Shown: positions 16,278 to 28,147, counted from the stretch's first letter. The stretch is DNA of 64,000 nt from Methylobacterium soli (GCF_008806385.1 NZ_VZZK01000005.1:1-64000); one strand, 5' to 3'. Program-made: numbers and translations. Notes: a model not told the origin generated them from the sequence alone.

Positions 16278-19200
16278 TCAGGCCGCATCCTCCTGCAATG
16301 CCGCCGTGATCCCGTCGGCCCGGTCGAGCCCGGGCACGGCCGTGATTCCGCCGTCCTGCAGCAGCGCCGAGATCGAAGCCGCCGTCATGGGTTTTGCCAG
16401 CAGGTAGCCCTGCACCTCGGAGCAGGCGTCGTCGGCCAGCATTTTGAGCTGGTTGACCGTCTCCACGCCCTCGGCCGTGACGGAGAGGTTGAGCGCCCGG
16501 CCCAGGCCCAGGATGGCCCGCACGACGTCGCGGCCGCCGTCGCGATCCTCCATGTCGGCCACGAATTGCCGGTCGATCTTGATCACGTCGAACGGGAAGC
16601 TGCGCAGGGAGCTGAGGGAGGAATAGCCCGTCCCGAAATCGTCCATGGCCAGCCTGATGCCGAGCCGCTTGAGGCTCTCGAGGGCCGAGCGGGCGAGATC
16701 CGCGTTCTCCAGGAGCACGCCTTCGGTGATCTCGATCTCGAGCCTGCGCGGATCGAGGCCGGATTCGGCGAGCGCCGCGGTGACCATCGCGACGAGATCG
16801 CCGTTGCGGAACTGCGCCGGCGAGACGTTCACGGAGACGCCGATGCCGCCCCACGCGGCCGCGGCTCGGCAGGCGGTGCGCAGCACCCATTGGCCGAGCT
16901 CGACGATCAGGCCGCTCGCCTCGGCGAGCGGGATGAAGTCGCCGGGGCTGATCTGGCCATGCTCCGGATGGGCCCATCGGACCAGGGCCTCGACGCTCTG
17001 GATCGCGTGGGTGCGGGTGGCGCAGCGCGGCTGGTATTCGAGGAAGAACTCCTCGGCGGCGATGCCGCGGCGCAGATCGTCGATCCGCGTGCGGCGGGCG
17101 AGGATGCGGTCATTCGTGGCGGCGGTGTAGAAGCTGTAGAGGCCGCGGCCGCTCTGCTTGGAGCGGTACAGGGCCTCGTCGGCGCTGCGCAGCAGCGCGT
17201 CGGGGGTCAGGCCGTCGGCGGGCGAGACCGCGATGCCGATCGACACGCCGACATTCAGTTCGCCCCCGGCATGGCGGATCGGCAGTGCCACGACGTCGAG
17301 CAGCCGCTGGCAGAAGCGCTCGATCTCCTCGTCGGCGAGATCGGGTGCCACGATCACGAATTCGTCGCCGCCGATGCGCGCCGCGAGTTGGTCGTTCACG
17401 AGGGAGCGACGCAGGCGGTCGGCGGTCTCGCCCAGCACCTGGTCGCCGACATGGTGCCCGAAGGTGTCGTTGATCGGCTTGAAGCGGTCGAGATCGAGAT
17501 ACAGCACCACCACGCGTCCGCCCGGGCGGGCCAGGGCCGTGGCGAGGTAGGAGGCGAGGCGCACCCGGTTCGGCAGGGCGGTGGCGGCGTCGTGCTGCGC
17601 CTGCTGCTTGGCGTCCTCGTAGGCCTCCGCGAGGGCGACGTCGGCGGTGACGTCGGAGGCGAACTTGACCACCTTGAACGGGCGCCCGTTGAGGTCGAGG
17701 ATCGGGTTGTAGGTGGCCTGGATCCAGATGTCCTGGCCATCGGCGCCGACCCGCTTGTAGCGGCCCGCCAGGAACGTGCCGCTCCGGAGGGTCTCCCAGA
17801 ACTGCGCGTATTCCTCGGTGGCGGCGTAGGCCGGCTCGACCAGGAACTCGTGATGGCGGCCGATCACCGCCTCGCGGGCATAGCCCAGGACCTTGAGGAA
17901 GTTGTCGTTGATGTCGGTGATCAGGCCATCCATCGAGAAGGTGATCACGCCCTGCGACTTGCCGATGGCCGCGATCTGCCCGTTCACGTCGGCCTGCCGC
18001 AGCTTCTCGCGGGTGATGTCGGTGGCGTATTTGACGACGCGGAACGGGCGTCCGCTGAGATCGCAGATCGGGTTGTAGGTGGCCTGCAGCCAGATCTCGC
18101 GCCCTTCGCGCCCGATCCGCTTGTACTCGCCCGATTGGTGCAGCCCGGCCGCGAGCTGCGCCCAGAACGCCGCGTAGGCGGCGCTCGCCGCCTCCTCCGG
18201 TTCCACGAACATTCGGTGATGGCGCCCCACCACGTCGGCGAGCCGATAGCCCGTCCGCGCCAGGAAGTTGTCGTTGGAATCGAGAATCGTGCCGTCGAGG
18301 GCGAGGGTCACCACGGATTGCGCCTTGTGAATCGCCGCGATCTGTCCCTGGTGCTCCGCCTGCCGCAGCTTCTCCTCGGTCACCACCGTGGCGAACCCCA
18401 CGACCTTGATCGGACGTCCGTCCATGTCGAAGATCGGGTTGTAGGTCGCCTGGAGCCAGATCTCGCGACCGCCCTTGCCGGTGCGCCGGTACTGCCCCGC
18501 CTGATGCGTCCCCCGCGCCAGCGCACGCCAGAACGCGGCGTAATCCGCCCCATGTGCGTAGGCGGCCTCGACGAACAGGCGATGGTGGTGGCCCACGATC
18601 TCGTCGAGGCGGTAGCCCATGGCCTCCAGGAAGGCCGCGTTCGCCTCCAGGATGATGCCGTTCATGTCGAACGTGATCACCGCGTGGGATTTGTAGATGG
18701 CCGCGATCTGCCACTCGTAATCGGCCTGCCGCAGCTTCTGCTCGGTGACCAGCGTGGCGTATTTCACGATCTTGAAGGGCTTGCCGCCCATGTCGATGAT
18801 CGGGCTGTAGGTGGCCTGGAGCCAGACGGCGCGCCCGCCCTTCCCCAGGCGCTTGAACTCGGCCGAGGCGTGGCGCCCGGTGGCCAGGCTCGACCAGAAG
18901 GCGGAATATTCCGCGCTCTCGGCATAAGCGGGCTCGACGAAGATGCGGTAGTGCTGGCCGACGATCTCCTCGGCGGTGTAGCCCATCGCCGCGAGAAATA
19001 GCGGGTTGGCGCTGAGGATGCGGCCGTCGAGATCGAAGTGGATCACGGCCTGGGACTGGTTGATCGACCGGACCTGCCCGCGCTCCTCGGCCCGCTCGCG
19101 CTGCTGTGCCGTGATGTCGGTGGCGATCTCGACGATGTCGCGCAGCCGCCCGGCCGGGTCGAGCCGCGGGCGGTAGGTGCTCTTGAGCCAGAGCTCCGCC

Positions 19201-20024
19201 CCGTCCCTGCGCAGGCCGCGCCAATCCACCGTCACGCTGCGGCCGCGCCGGAGCCGGGCCCAGAGGCCGTCGAGCCGGCCCGCATCGGCCGCGTGGATAA
19301 GGGTGCCGTAGGGCTGGCCCGGGAGTTCGCCCGCCTCGTATCCGAACAGGGCCCGGAAATTGGCGTTCTCGCGCAGGATCGTGCGGTCCGCCGCGATCAC
19401 CGCCACCAGGAAGATCTCGTCGACGGCATCGAGCTCCACGGGCGTGGCGCCGGTCGCGGGTGCCTCCTCCGGCATCCCGCCGGCGGTGAATGTCTCCTCC
19501 TCCGTTCCGCCGGTTCGAGTGGTCAGCGCAGCGGCTCCGGAGATCTCCGTCTGCGCGAGACTCCGCAGGGTCTCGGTCAGCACCTCCGGATCCATCCCGT
19601 CGAACGTCTCGGCGTCTTGCATCATCACCCCGTCGAGGCGCGCGTGGCCCTCGCGCGTATGGCCGACCAGGACCATCGCGTGCCCCGGAAAGCGGCGATC
19701 CGCTGCCGGGCCGCGCCGCAGCACGGTGACGCCGCGGTGGCGCTGATCCCGCCGGATCCGCCCGAAGATGGCCGCGACCGCCGCCTCCGACCCCTCGATC
19801 ACCTGCGCGAAGCGGCCCCGGTGGAGCGCGATGGCGCCGGTGATGCCCCAGGCGGCATTCCTGCGCCGCGATTGCGCGACGAGCGCGGCCAAGTCCGCGA
19901 CACGCTGCTCGACCGATCCCTCAAGGGCATTGCGGCTGACGAACACCAATCGGTAGAGCGGACCATCCGTATCGGCGACAGTGTGGGAGGGCGCATCTCC
20001 CTCTGATCTCGGCGCGCCAAGCAT
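16278..20024 (-). CDS. BLUF-PAS(5)-GGDEF-EAL c-di-GMP turnover protein with degenerate BLUF
   Basis: The protein has 1248 residues with the ATG at 20024, which is preceded by a GAGGGG ribosome-binding site; a farther upstream ATG at 20069 lacks one. Residues 23-118 form a BLUF flavin domain, but the Tyr that drives the photocycle is Phe28 (LYRLVFVS); Asn56 and Gln74 of the flavin pocket are kept. One PAS domain (about 165-265) and four tandem, near-identical PAS modules of about 122 residues (290-775) follow. The GGDEF motif is intact (RIGGDEFVIV, near residue 884), and the EAL domain keeps EALVRW, DDFGTGYSSL and TAEGVET. Both diguanylate cyclase and phosphodiesterase activity are therefore possible. 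The four repeats resemble Aer-type sensory PAS domains. Confidence 0.92.
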   Translation of the reverse strand: MLGAPRSEGDAPSHTVADTDGPLYRLVFVSRNALEGSVEQRVADLAALVAQSRRRNAAWGITGAIALHRGRFAQVIEGSEAAVAAIFGRIRRDQRHRGVTVLRRGPAADRRFPGHAMVLVGHTREGHARLDGVMMQDAETFDGMDPEVLTETLRSLAQTEISGAAALTTRTGGTEEETFTAGGMPEEAPATGATPVELDAVDEIFLVAVIAADRTILRENANFRALFGYEAGELPGQPYGTLIHAADAGRLDGLWARLRRGRSVTVDWRGLRRDGAELWLKSTYRPRLDPAGRLRDIVEIATDITAQQRERAEERGQVRSINQSQAVIHFDLDGRILSANPLFLAAMGYTAEEIVGQHYRIFVEPAYAESAEYSAFWSSLATGRHASAEFKRLGKGGRAVWLQATYSPIIDMGGKPFKIVKYATLVTEQKLRQADYEWQIAAIYKSHAVITFDMNGIILEANAAFLEAMGYRLDEIVGHHHRLFVEAAYAHGADYAAFWRALARGTHQAGQYRRTGKGGREIWLQATYNPIFDMDGRPIKVVGFATVVTEEKLRQAEHQGQIAAIHKAQSVVTLALDGTILDSNDNFLARTGYRLADVVGRHHRMFVEPEEAASAAYAAFWAQLAAGLHQSGEYKRIGREGREIWLQATYNPICDLSGRPFRVVKYATDITREKLRQADVNGQIAAIGKSQGVITFSMDGLITDINDNFLKVLGYAREAVIGRHHEFLVEPAYAATEEYAQFWETLRSGTFLAGRYKRVGADGQDIWIQATYNPILDLNGRPFKVVKFASDVTADVALAEAYEDAKQQAQHDAATALPNRVRLASYLATALARPGGRVVVLYLDLDRFKPINDTFGHHVGDQVLGETADRLRRSLVNDQLAARIGGDEFVIVAPDLADEEIERFCQRLLDVVALPIRHAGGELNVGVSIGIAVSPADGLTPDALLRSADEALYRSKQSGRGLYSFYTAATNDRILARRTRIDDLRRGIAAEEFFLEYQPRCATRTHAIQSVEALVRWAHPEHGQISPGDFIPLAEASGLIVELGQWVLRTACRAAAAWGGIGVSVNVSPAQFRNGDLVAMVTAALAESGLDPRRLEIEITEGVLLENADLARSALESLKRLGIRLAMDDFGTGYSSLSSLRSFPFDVIKIDRQFVADMEDRDGGRDVVRAILGLGRALNLSVTAEGVETVNQLKMLADDACSEVQGYLLAKPMTAASISALLQDGGITAVPGLDRADGITAALQEDAA

Positions 20025-20592
20025 CGTGACCCCTCGAATAGTTCTGCCGGCTGCTCCGCTGGCTGTCATTTACGATCGCGCAGAGCCGGCTCGCCTACGG
20101 ACATCTGTCAAATCATCTCGATCCGGCGTCACGGTCTTCCGCGGCTTAGTCTCAATCGTTGTTGCTGGAACATGCCTCTGTTCGCTGAATATTCGGTTAA
20201 GCGCGTGTGCCTCGACTTGCTCGTCACAGTTGAGTAAATTCGCAGTATTCGATCTTTTCGGTTGTGATCACGTGGATCGTTCGACCATCCGCTCCGGATC
20301 TGCGTCAGCGCGGATGCGTCGAAAGCGCCAATCCGTGTCATCGGCCCGGATCGCGGGCGGCGCCCTGTCGTGCTTCGGGCCGGCCGTCATCGGGTGCGGT
20401 CCGTTGCCCCACCCCGCGCTCCTGCCCGGCTTTTGCGCACCGCCAAGCAATGCCGGGCTTGTCCGGCGCCCGCGGCGAAGGATTCGGACCTTCAAAGCGG
20501 CGCATCGAGGGCTTGGCCCGCGATCCTGCGCCGCCGGGCCTTCGCGGGCCCGGAGGACGAAGGAGCGGGCCCAGGCTCGGCCGGTGCGGGCG
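20025..20592. other. Intergenic region between the GGDEF-EAL and tartrate dehydrogenase genes
   Basis: No gene is supported in this 568-bp region. The stretch at 20060-20290 is moderately AT-rich and likely holds the promoter of the leftward GGDEF-EAL gene. A compact hairpin, CCGGGCC (20534-20540) with GGCCCGG (20547-20553), lies just past the 3' end of the dehydrogenase gene and may mark the end of that leftward unit, though without a T-run. Confidence 0.4.
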
Positions 20593-21669
20593 TCAGGCGT
20601 TGTCGCCCCGGATCGCGGCGATCACCGCGTCGGTGACCTGACGGGTCGTGGCCTTTCCGCCGAGATCCGGGGTGTGCAGGCTCGGGTCGGGGGTCACGCG
20701 CTCCACCGCCCGCATGAGCCGGTCGGCCGCCGGCTTCTCGCCGAGATGCTCCAGCATCTGGCAGGCGGTCCAGAACGTGGCGATCGGGTTGGCGATGCCC
20801 TTGCCGGTGATGTCGAAGGCCGAGCCGTGGATAGGCTCGAACATCGACGGGTAGTTGCGCTCCGGGTTGAGGTTGGCGGTCGGCGCGATGCCGAGCGAGC
20901 CGGCGAGCGCCGCCGCGAGATCGGACAGGATGTCGGCGTGCAGATTCGTCGCCACGATGGTGTCGAGGGTCTCCGGCTTCATCGTCATGCGCATCGTCAT
21001 GGCGTCGACCAGCATCTTGTCCCAGGTCACGTCCGGGAAATCCTGCGCGACCTCGGCAGCGATCTCGTCCCACATCACCATGGCGTGGCGCTGGGCGTTC
21101 GACTTCGTCACCACGGTCAGGAGCTTGCGGGGCCGCGACTGCGCCAGCCTGAAGGCGAACCGGATGATCCGGTCGACGCCACTGCGGGTGAACATCGCGA
21201 CGTCGGTGGCGACCTCGTTAGGATGCCCCTGGTGGACCCGGCCGCCGACACCGGCATACTCGCCCTCCGAGTTCTCCCGCACGATGACCCAGTCGAGCTC
21301 GGGCCCGGTGACGTGGCGCAGCGGGCTGGTGATGCCCGGCAGGATCCGGGTCGGGCGGACATTGGCGTATTGGTCGAAGGGCTGGCAGATCGCGAGGCGC
21401 AGGCCCCAGAGCGTGATGTGGTCGGGCACATCCGGCGCGCCGACCGCGCCGAAGAAGATCGCGTCGTGGTCCTTGATCTTCTCGCGCCCGTCCGCGGGCA
21501 TCATCACGCCGTGCTTCTTGTAGTAGTCCGAGCCCCAATCGAAGTGATCGAACTTGAAGTTGAAGGTTCCGGCCTTGTCGGCCAGCGCATTCAGGGCCTC
21601 GATGCCGGCGGCGATGACCTCGACGCCGATGCCGTCCGCGGGAATGGCGGCGATGGTGTAGGTTTTCAT
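20593..21669 (-). CDS. Tartrate / D-malate dehydrogenase (isopropylmalate dehydrogenase family)
   Basis: The protein has 358 residues. It begins IAAIPADGIGVEVI and has the substrate/metal region IVRENSEGEYAGVGG, the VTKSNAQRHAMVMW segment, VDAMTMRMTMKPETLD with the metal-binding Asp, and the closing FEPIHGSAFDITGKGIANP. This pattern fits TtuC/DmlA-type NAD-dependent tartrate dehydrogenase/decarboxylase or D-malate dehydrogenase rather than LeuB. A good AGGAG ribosome-binding site precedes the ATG at 21669. It lies 29 bp downstream of the MFS transporter and shares its direction, so the two form a uptake-plus-oxidation unit, probably under the GntR regulator at 23138. Confidence 0.88.
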   Translation of the reverse strand: MKTYTIAAIPADGIGVEVIAAGIEALNALADKAGTFNFKFDHFDWGSDYYKKHGVMMPADGREKIKDHDAIFFGAVGAPDVPDHITLWGLRLAICQPFDQYANVRPTRILPGITSPLRHVTGPELDWVIVRENSEGEYAGVGGRVHQGHPNEVATDVAMFTRSGVDRIIRFAFRLAQSRPRKLLTVVTKSNAQRHAMVMWDEIAAEVAQDFPDVTWDKMLVDAMTMRMTMKPETLDTIVATNLHADILSDLAAALAGSLGIAPTANLNPERNYPSMFEPIHGSAFDITGKGIANPIATFWTACQMLEHLGEKPAADRLMRAVERVTPDPSLHTPDLGGKATTRQVTDAVIAAIRGDNA

Positions 21670-21698
21670 GACAGGTCTCCTTGAAAGCGAGGATGCGT

Positions 21699-22997
21699 TC
21701 AGCGCGCAGGGGCGCCGGTGGGCTCGGCGCGCCGCCCGGAGCGGGCGACGACGAGGGTGAGGATGGCGGAGAGGACGAGCAGCGCCGCCACGAAGATCAG
21801 GCCGCCGGTGAAGCTGCCCGTTCGGTCCTTGATCCACCCGATCGCCCAGGGGCCGACGAAGCCGCCGAGATTGCCGATCGAGTTGATCGTGGCGATGCCG
21901 ACCGCCGCGGCAGAGCCCGAGAGGAACATGGTCGGCATGGCCCAGAGCGGCGGCTTGGCCGCGCTGATCCCGACATTGACGATGCTGAGCGCGGCGATGA
22001 CCGCGACGACCGAGGCGGCGCTGCCGGCGAGTAGCAAGCCCACAGCCGCGACGAGGCAGGCGATGACCACGTGCCAGGTGCGTTCGCCCGTCTTGTCGGA
22101 GTGGCGGGCCCACAGGATCATGCCGATCACCGCAATGGTCGGCGGCACGGAGTTCAGGAAGCCGACCGCGAAGGTGGACAGGCCGAAGCTCTTGATGATC
22201 TGCGGCGCCCAGATGCCGAGGGTGTAGAGGCCGGCCGAGGTGCCGAAATAGATGAGCGCCAGCGCCAGCACCCGGATATCGGTCATTCCGCCCAGGAGAC
22301 TGTGCTTCGCGGTCGTCTGCTTGCGGGCACGCTCCTCGTTCATCTCCGCGACGAGCCAGGCGCGCTGGTCATCGGCCAGCCACTTCGCCTTCTCGGGCCG
22401 ATCGGTCAGGTAGAACAGAACCATGATGCCGAGCAGCACGGCGGGGACCGCCTCGACGAGGAACATCCACTGCCAGCCGTGCAGGCCCAGGATGCCCTCC
22501 ATCTCGAGAAGCGCGCTCGAGAGCGGCGAGCCGAGCAGCACCGAGATCGGCGCCGCCGCCATGAACAGCGAGACGACCGCCGCACGGTAGCGGGCCGGGA
22601 ACCAGTATGTCAGGTAGAGGATGATGCCGGGAAAGAAGCCGGCTTCAGCCGCGCCGAGCAGGAAGCGCAGGATGTAGAAACTGTTCTCGCCCTTGATGAA
22701 GGCGAAGGCGCCCGAGAGCATCCCCCAGGTGATCATCACCCGGGCGATCCACAGACGTGCCCCCACCTTCTCAAGGATGTAATTGGACGGCACCTCGAAC
22801 AAGAAGTAGCCGAAGAAGAAAATGCCGGCACCGAACCCGAATACGGACGAGGAGAAGCCAAGGTCCTTGTTCATCGTCAGAGCCGCGAAGCCGATGTTCA
22901 CGCGGTCGATGAAGGCGATGAAGTAGAGAAGGCAGATAAAGGGGATCAGGCGCCACGCGACCCTGCGCATGGTCGCCCGCTCAAGCGAGCCGTCCAT
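21699..22997 (-). CDS. MFS transporter, anion:cation symporter family (tartrate/TtuB-like)
   Basis: The protein has 432 residues and about 12 hydrophobic segments. The N-terminal part, IPFICLLYFIAFIDRVNIGF with GFGAGIFFFGYFLFEVPSN, is typical of the ACS family that includes tartrate and phthalate transporters. The ATG at 22997 is chosen for its AGGAGG ribosome-binding site. It is the first gene of the leftward unit with the dehydrogenase at 20593 and is divergent from the GntR gene, with two palindromic sites between them. Substrate: probably tartrate or a related dicarboxylate, by context. Confidence 0.85.
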   Translation of the reverse strand: MDGSLERATMRRVAWRLIPFICLLYFIAFIDRVNIGFAALTMNKDLGFSSSVFGFGAGIFFFGYFLFEVPSNYILEKVGARLWIARVMITWGMLSGAFAFIKGENSFYILRFLLGAAEAGFFPGIILYLTYWFPARYRAAVVSLFMAAAPISVLLGSPLSSALLEMEGILGLHGWQWMFLVEAVPAVLLGIMVLFYLTDRPEKAKWLADDQRAWLVAEMNEERARKQTTAKHSLLGGMTDIRVLALALIYFGTSAGLYTLGIWAPQIIKSFGLSTFAVGFLNSVPPTIAVIGMILWARHSDKTGERTWHVVIACLVAAVGLLLAGSAASVVAVIAALSIVNVGISAAKPPLWAMPTMFLSGSAAAVGIATINSIGNLGGFVGPWAIGWIKDRTGSFTGGLIFVAALLVLSAILTLVVARSGRRAEPTGAPAR

Positions 22998-23043
22998 CGT
23001 TTCCTCCTGATATGGCCCGCACGCGTCGGTCTTTGAGTGCCAA

Positions 23044-23055
23044 CTTGCATGCAAG
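23044..23055. promoter_or_regulatory. Perfect palindromic operator candidate, site 1
   Basis: CTTGCATGCAAG is a perfect 12-bp palindrome, 47 bp upstream of the MFS transporter start. A second copy of the same core lies 62 bp away (23106-23117). It is likely bound by the FCD-type GntR regulator encoded at 23138. Confidence 0.6.
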
Positions 23056-23105
23056 ATGGCATTAGATGCGCGCATCGCTCGTTCGTTGTCAACCGCGTAT
23101 TGCAG

Positions 23106-23117
23106 CTTGCATGGAAG
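23106..23117. promoter_or_regulatory. Near-perfect palindromic operator candidate, site 2
   Basis: CTTGCATGGAAG matches site 1 at 11 of 12 positions and sits inside a longer palindrome (23103-23120) with one mismatched pair. It is 20 bp before the GntR start codon. The 62-bp centre-to-centre distance from site 1 is close to six helical turns, which would put both sites on one DNA face. Confidence 0.55.
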
Positions 23118-23137
23118 CTGGTACGAAGGAGCGCGAA

Positions 23138-23863
23138 ATGGAGGACAGGATGGCTCGGACGCGGTCAGCAGCGGCGGCGCAGGACCAAGAGGCCGAACGG
23201 CGCCCGTCTCTGGTCGACGACGCCTACGCGGCGATGAAGCAGGCGATCCACGATTCGAGCTTCGCGCCGGGCTACCAGGCCTCGGAGCAGGAGATCGCCC
23301 TGCGGCTCGGCATGAGCCGCACCCCCGTCCACGAGGCCGCCATCCGCCTGCAGGAGGACGGCCTCGTCCGCGTTCTGCCCCGGCGGGGCATCCTGATCCT
23401 CGCGCTCGCGCCGGACGACATGCGGGAGATCTACGACGTCATCATCGCGATCGAGGGACGCGCGGCCGAACTGCTCGCCGGCCTGCCCGACTCGCGGCGC
23501 AACGCCGTCGTGGCCGAGCTCGCGGCACAGACCGACATCATGGCCGAGGCGTGGGATGCGGGCGATCTCGCGGCCTGGGGGCAGGCGGATGCGGCCTTCC
23601 ACCGGGCCCTCGTGGAGCGGGCGGAGAACGGGCGGATGACCCGCATCGTCCAGACCATCAACGACCAGTCGCACCGGGCCCGCATGCTGACGCTGAAGCT
23701 GCGCCGCGAGCTCGGAGCCTCGGTGGCGGAGCATCGCGCGATCATCGACGCGATCCGGCTCGGCGACCCGGGAGAGGCCCAGGATCGTGCGCACCGGCAC
23801 CGCCTGCGCGCGCGCGACGAGCTGCTGCCCCTGCTGGAGAGTTTCGGGCTCAAGCACCTCTGA
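23138..23863 (+). CDS. GntR family transcriptional regulator (FCD type)
   Basis: The protein has 241 residues. The N-terminal winged helix (SEQEIALRLGMSRTPVHEAA, then RLQEDGLVRVLPRRGILI) is GntR type. The all-helical C-terminal FCD domain has the usual Asp/His positions (DAAFHRALV, VAEHRAIIDAIR) that bind a metal or carboxylate effector. The ATG at 23138 has AAGGAG 6 nt upstream. It is divergent from the tartrate-type MFS/dehydrogenase pair, and the two CTTGCATG-AAG palindromes in the gap are the expected binding sites. Repression relieved by tartrate or a related acid is a reasonable inference. Confidence 0.88.
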   Translation: MEDRMARTRSAAAAQDQEAERRPSLVDDAYAAMKQAIHDSSFAPGYQASEQEIALRLGMSRTPVHEAAIRLQEDGLVRVLPRRGILILALAPDDMREIYDVIIAIEGRAAELLAGLPDSRRNAVVAELAAQTDIMAEAWDAGDLAAWGQADAAFHRALVERAENGRMTRIVQTINDQSHRARMLTLKLRRELGASVAEHRAIIDAIRLGDPGEAQDRAHRHRLRARDELLPLLESFGLKHL

Positions 23864-23904
23864 CCGGCCGCGGAGCGCGCCGGCCGCCTGGCCCGGAAAA
23901 GATG

Positions 23905-23930
23905 GGGACGCGGCCCGGAGGCCGCATCCC
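23905..23930. terminator. Hairpin between convergent GntR and porin genes
   Basis: An 11-bp stem (23905-23915 with 23920-23930), containing one G-T type mismatch and a 4-nt loop, lies between two convergent stop codons. It has no T-tract but is placed where a bidirectional terminator would be expected. Confidence 0.45.
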
Positions 23931-23936
23931 GGATCG

Positions 23937-25007
23937 TCAGCGCGGCGGGGCCGTCTCCAGCGGCTTGGGGCTGTCGAACACGCCCGCGCCAGCCGACGAG
24001 ATGTCGAACTGGAGCGACCCGATGATGGCGGAGCCGCACCAGTTCGAGCGGCCAGACCCGGAATAGACGCCGCGCGGGTCCGTCGTGGCGACGAAGCAGT
24101 CGCTCTTCGAGAGATCCGTCTTGTGGAAGCGCAGATCCAGGGTGAACTTGTCGAAATTGTAGGAAATTCCGACGTTGCCGTAATTGAAGCTCGGATATTT
24201 GAAGTCGTAGAAGACGCGGCTGTCCGAGCGGTTGAGGAAGCTGTAGCGGCCGAACTCGCCGCTCACCGACAGGCCTGCCGGCAGGAAGCCGAGCGCGTTC
24301 TCCGGGATGTTGTATCGGAGCAATCCGGCCGTGTAGTTCATCTGCACGCCCGCGCCGCCGATGTTCGGCGAGTAGTAGGTGTTGGCGCCGAGGACGAAAT
24401 CGCCGATCGGGTAGGACAGCTTCGTGTAGGCGAGAACGGAATTGTAGCTGGCCGGCGTCCAGATGACGTTGTCGACGACGAGGCGCCGCTCGCCCAGATA
24501 GAGGAAGCCGATGACGCCGATATCGGCCGTCAGGTCTCCGAATTTCGGCCGGAAGCCGCCGGACACGTCGAACTCGATCGGTGGGCTCGGCAAGGTCGGC
24601 AGATAGGTCGACGAGACCGCCGCCGCCACGTAGGCGAAGTTGTCGAAGAACTGGAGCTCGCCATAGGCCTGCACCGCGGGCTGATGGTTGCTGTAGGTGA
24701 TCCCGAAGAAGTTGTAGTCGCTGACCACCCGCGCGGAGAAGGCCCAGCCGATGTCGGTGTTGGCGGCGGCCGCCTCCGGCGGCAGCGTTTTCGGAGCCGG
24801 TATCTTGGAATCCGATATCTTGGAATCCGGCACATCCGCGGCCCGCGCGCCCGACGCGAGCGCCGGGACCCCGGCAACGAGAAGACTCAACAATACAGCA
24901 TGGGCAATGTGCCGCTCGCTCAGGACCAAACCCCCAATTCTTGCGTGTCTGTTCAGGTGTCCGACTGCGCTCCTCTCGCGGAGCTTGTTGGCGGCAGGCG
25001 CCGGCAT
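23937..25007 (-). CDS. TorF-like outer-membrane porin family protein
   Basis: The protein has 356 residues with the ATG at 25007. A hydrophobic signal-like segment (AHAVLLSLLVAGVPALASG) begins only near residue 52, so the true start may be a downstream non-ATG codon. The mature part is rich in aromatic, alternating beta strands (FSARVVSDYNFFGITYSN, AYGELQFFDNFAYVAAAVSS, GNVGISYNFDKFTLDLRFHK), as in the TorF/Gcw_chp putative porin family. It probably forms a beta barrel in the outer membrane. It shares direction with the amine-oxidase arm of the catabolic island (197 bp gap), so a role in uptake of that substrate is possible but unproven. Confidence 0.7.
   Translation of the reverse strand: MPAPAANKLRERSAVGHLNRHARIGGLVLSERHIAHAVLLSLLVAGVPALASGARAADVPDSKISDSKIPAPKTLPPEAAAANTDIGWAFSARVVSDYNFFGITYSNHQPAVQAYGELQFFDNFAYVAAAVSSTYLPTLPSPPIEFDVSGGFRPKFGDLTADIGVIGFLYLGERRLVVDNVIWTPASYNSVLAYTKLSYPIGDFVLGANTYYSPNIGGAGVQMNYTAGLLRYNIPENALGFLPAGLSVSGEFGRYSFLNRSDSRVFYDFKYPSFNYGNVGISYNFDKFTLDLRFHKTDLSKSDCFVATTDPRGVYSGSGRSNWCGSAIIGSLQFDISSAGAGVFDSPKPLETAPPR
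24801..24830 (-). repeat. 15-bp tandem repeat in the porin gene
   Basis: Two adjacent 15-bp units (24801-24815 and 24816-24830), differing only at the last base, encode the consecutive DSKIS/DSKIP pentapeptides just after the signal-peptide region of the porin. The in-frame unit would allow length change without frameshift. Confidence 0.8.
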
Positions 25008-25204
25008 GGCTCGGTCGGAACGTTGTCGAAGCAACCGTCGCGACGGAGGCAGGCCAGCAGGCCGCAGGTCTCCGATCGATGGTCTCGCCTCCGAGAACAT
25101 CGTCGTCGATTTCTGTTCTGTCTTGACTGGATCGATGCTTCGACCGACCCGGAAATTACCCGGAGACGATCGTCATCCGCCGATCATTCTTGGCTTTCAG
25201 CTGT

Positions 25205-27986
<2,782 letters not shown>

Positions 27987-28147
27987 GCTTCCTCGCAGAA
28001 AATTCGTGTCGCGCCGGGCTCAGGATCGCGTCGCGCCATCGGCGTCGCAGCCGGTTGTCACGGGACACCGAGGCGCCGGGCCGTCCGCGCCGGGACGGCG
28101 GCAGGAGCCTCCGGGGCCGGCGGCGATGACCATGATTGGCTCCACCC

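Noticed and set aside
16566..19001. 811-aa plus-strand ORF opposite the GGDEF-EAL gene
   Set aside because: Antisense to the PAS repeats; composition (His/Asp/Glu/Arg-rich repeats) mirrors the real gene and it has no start signal.
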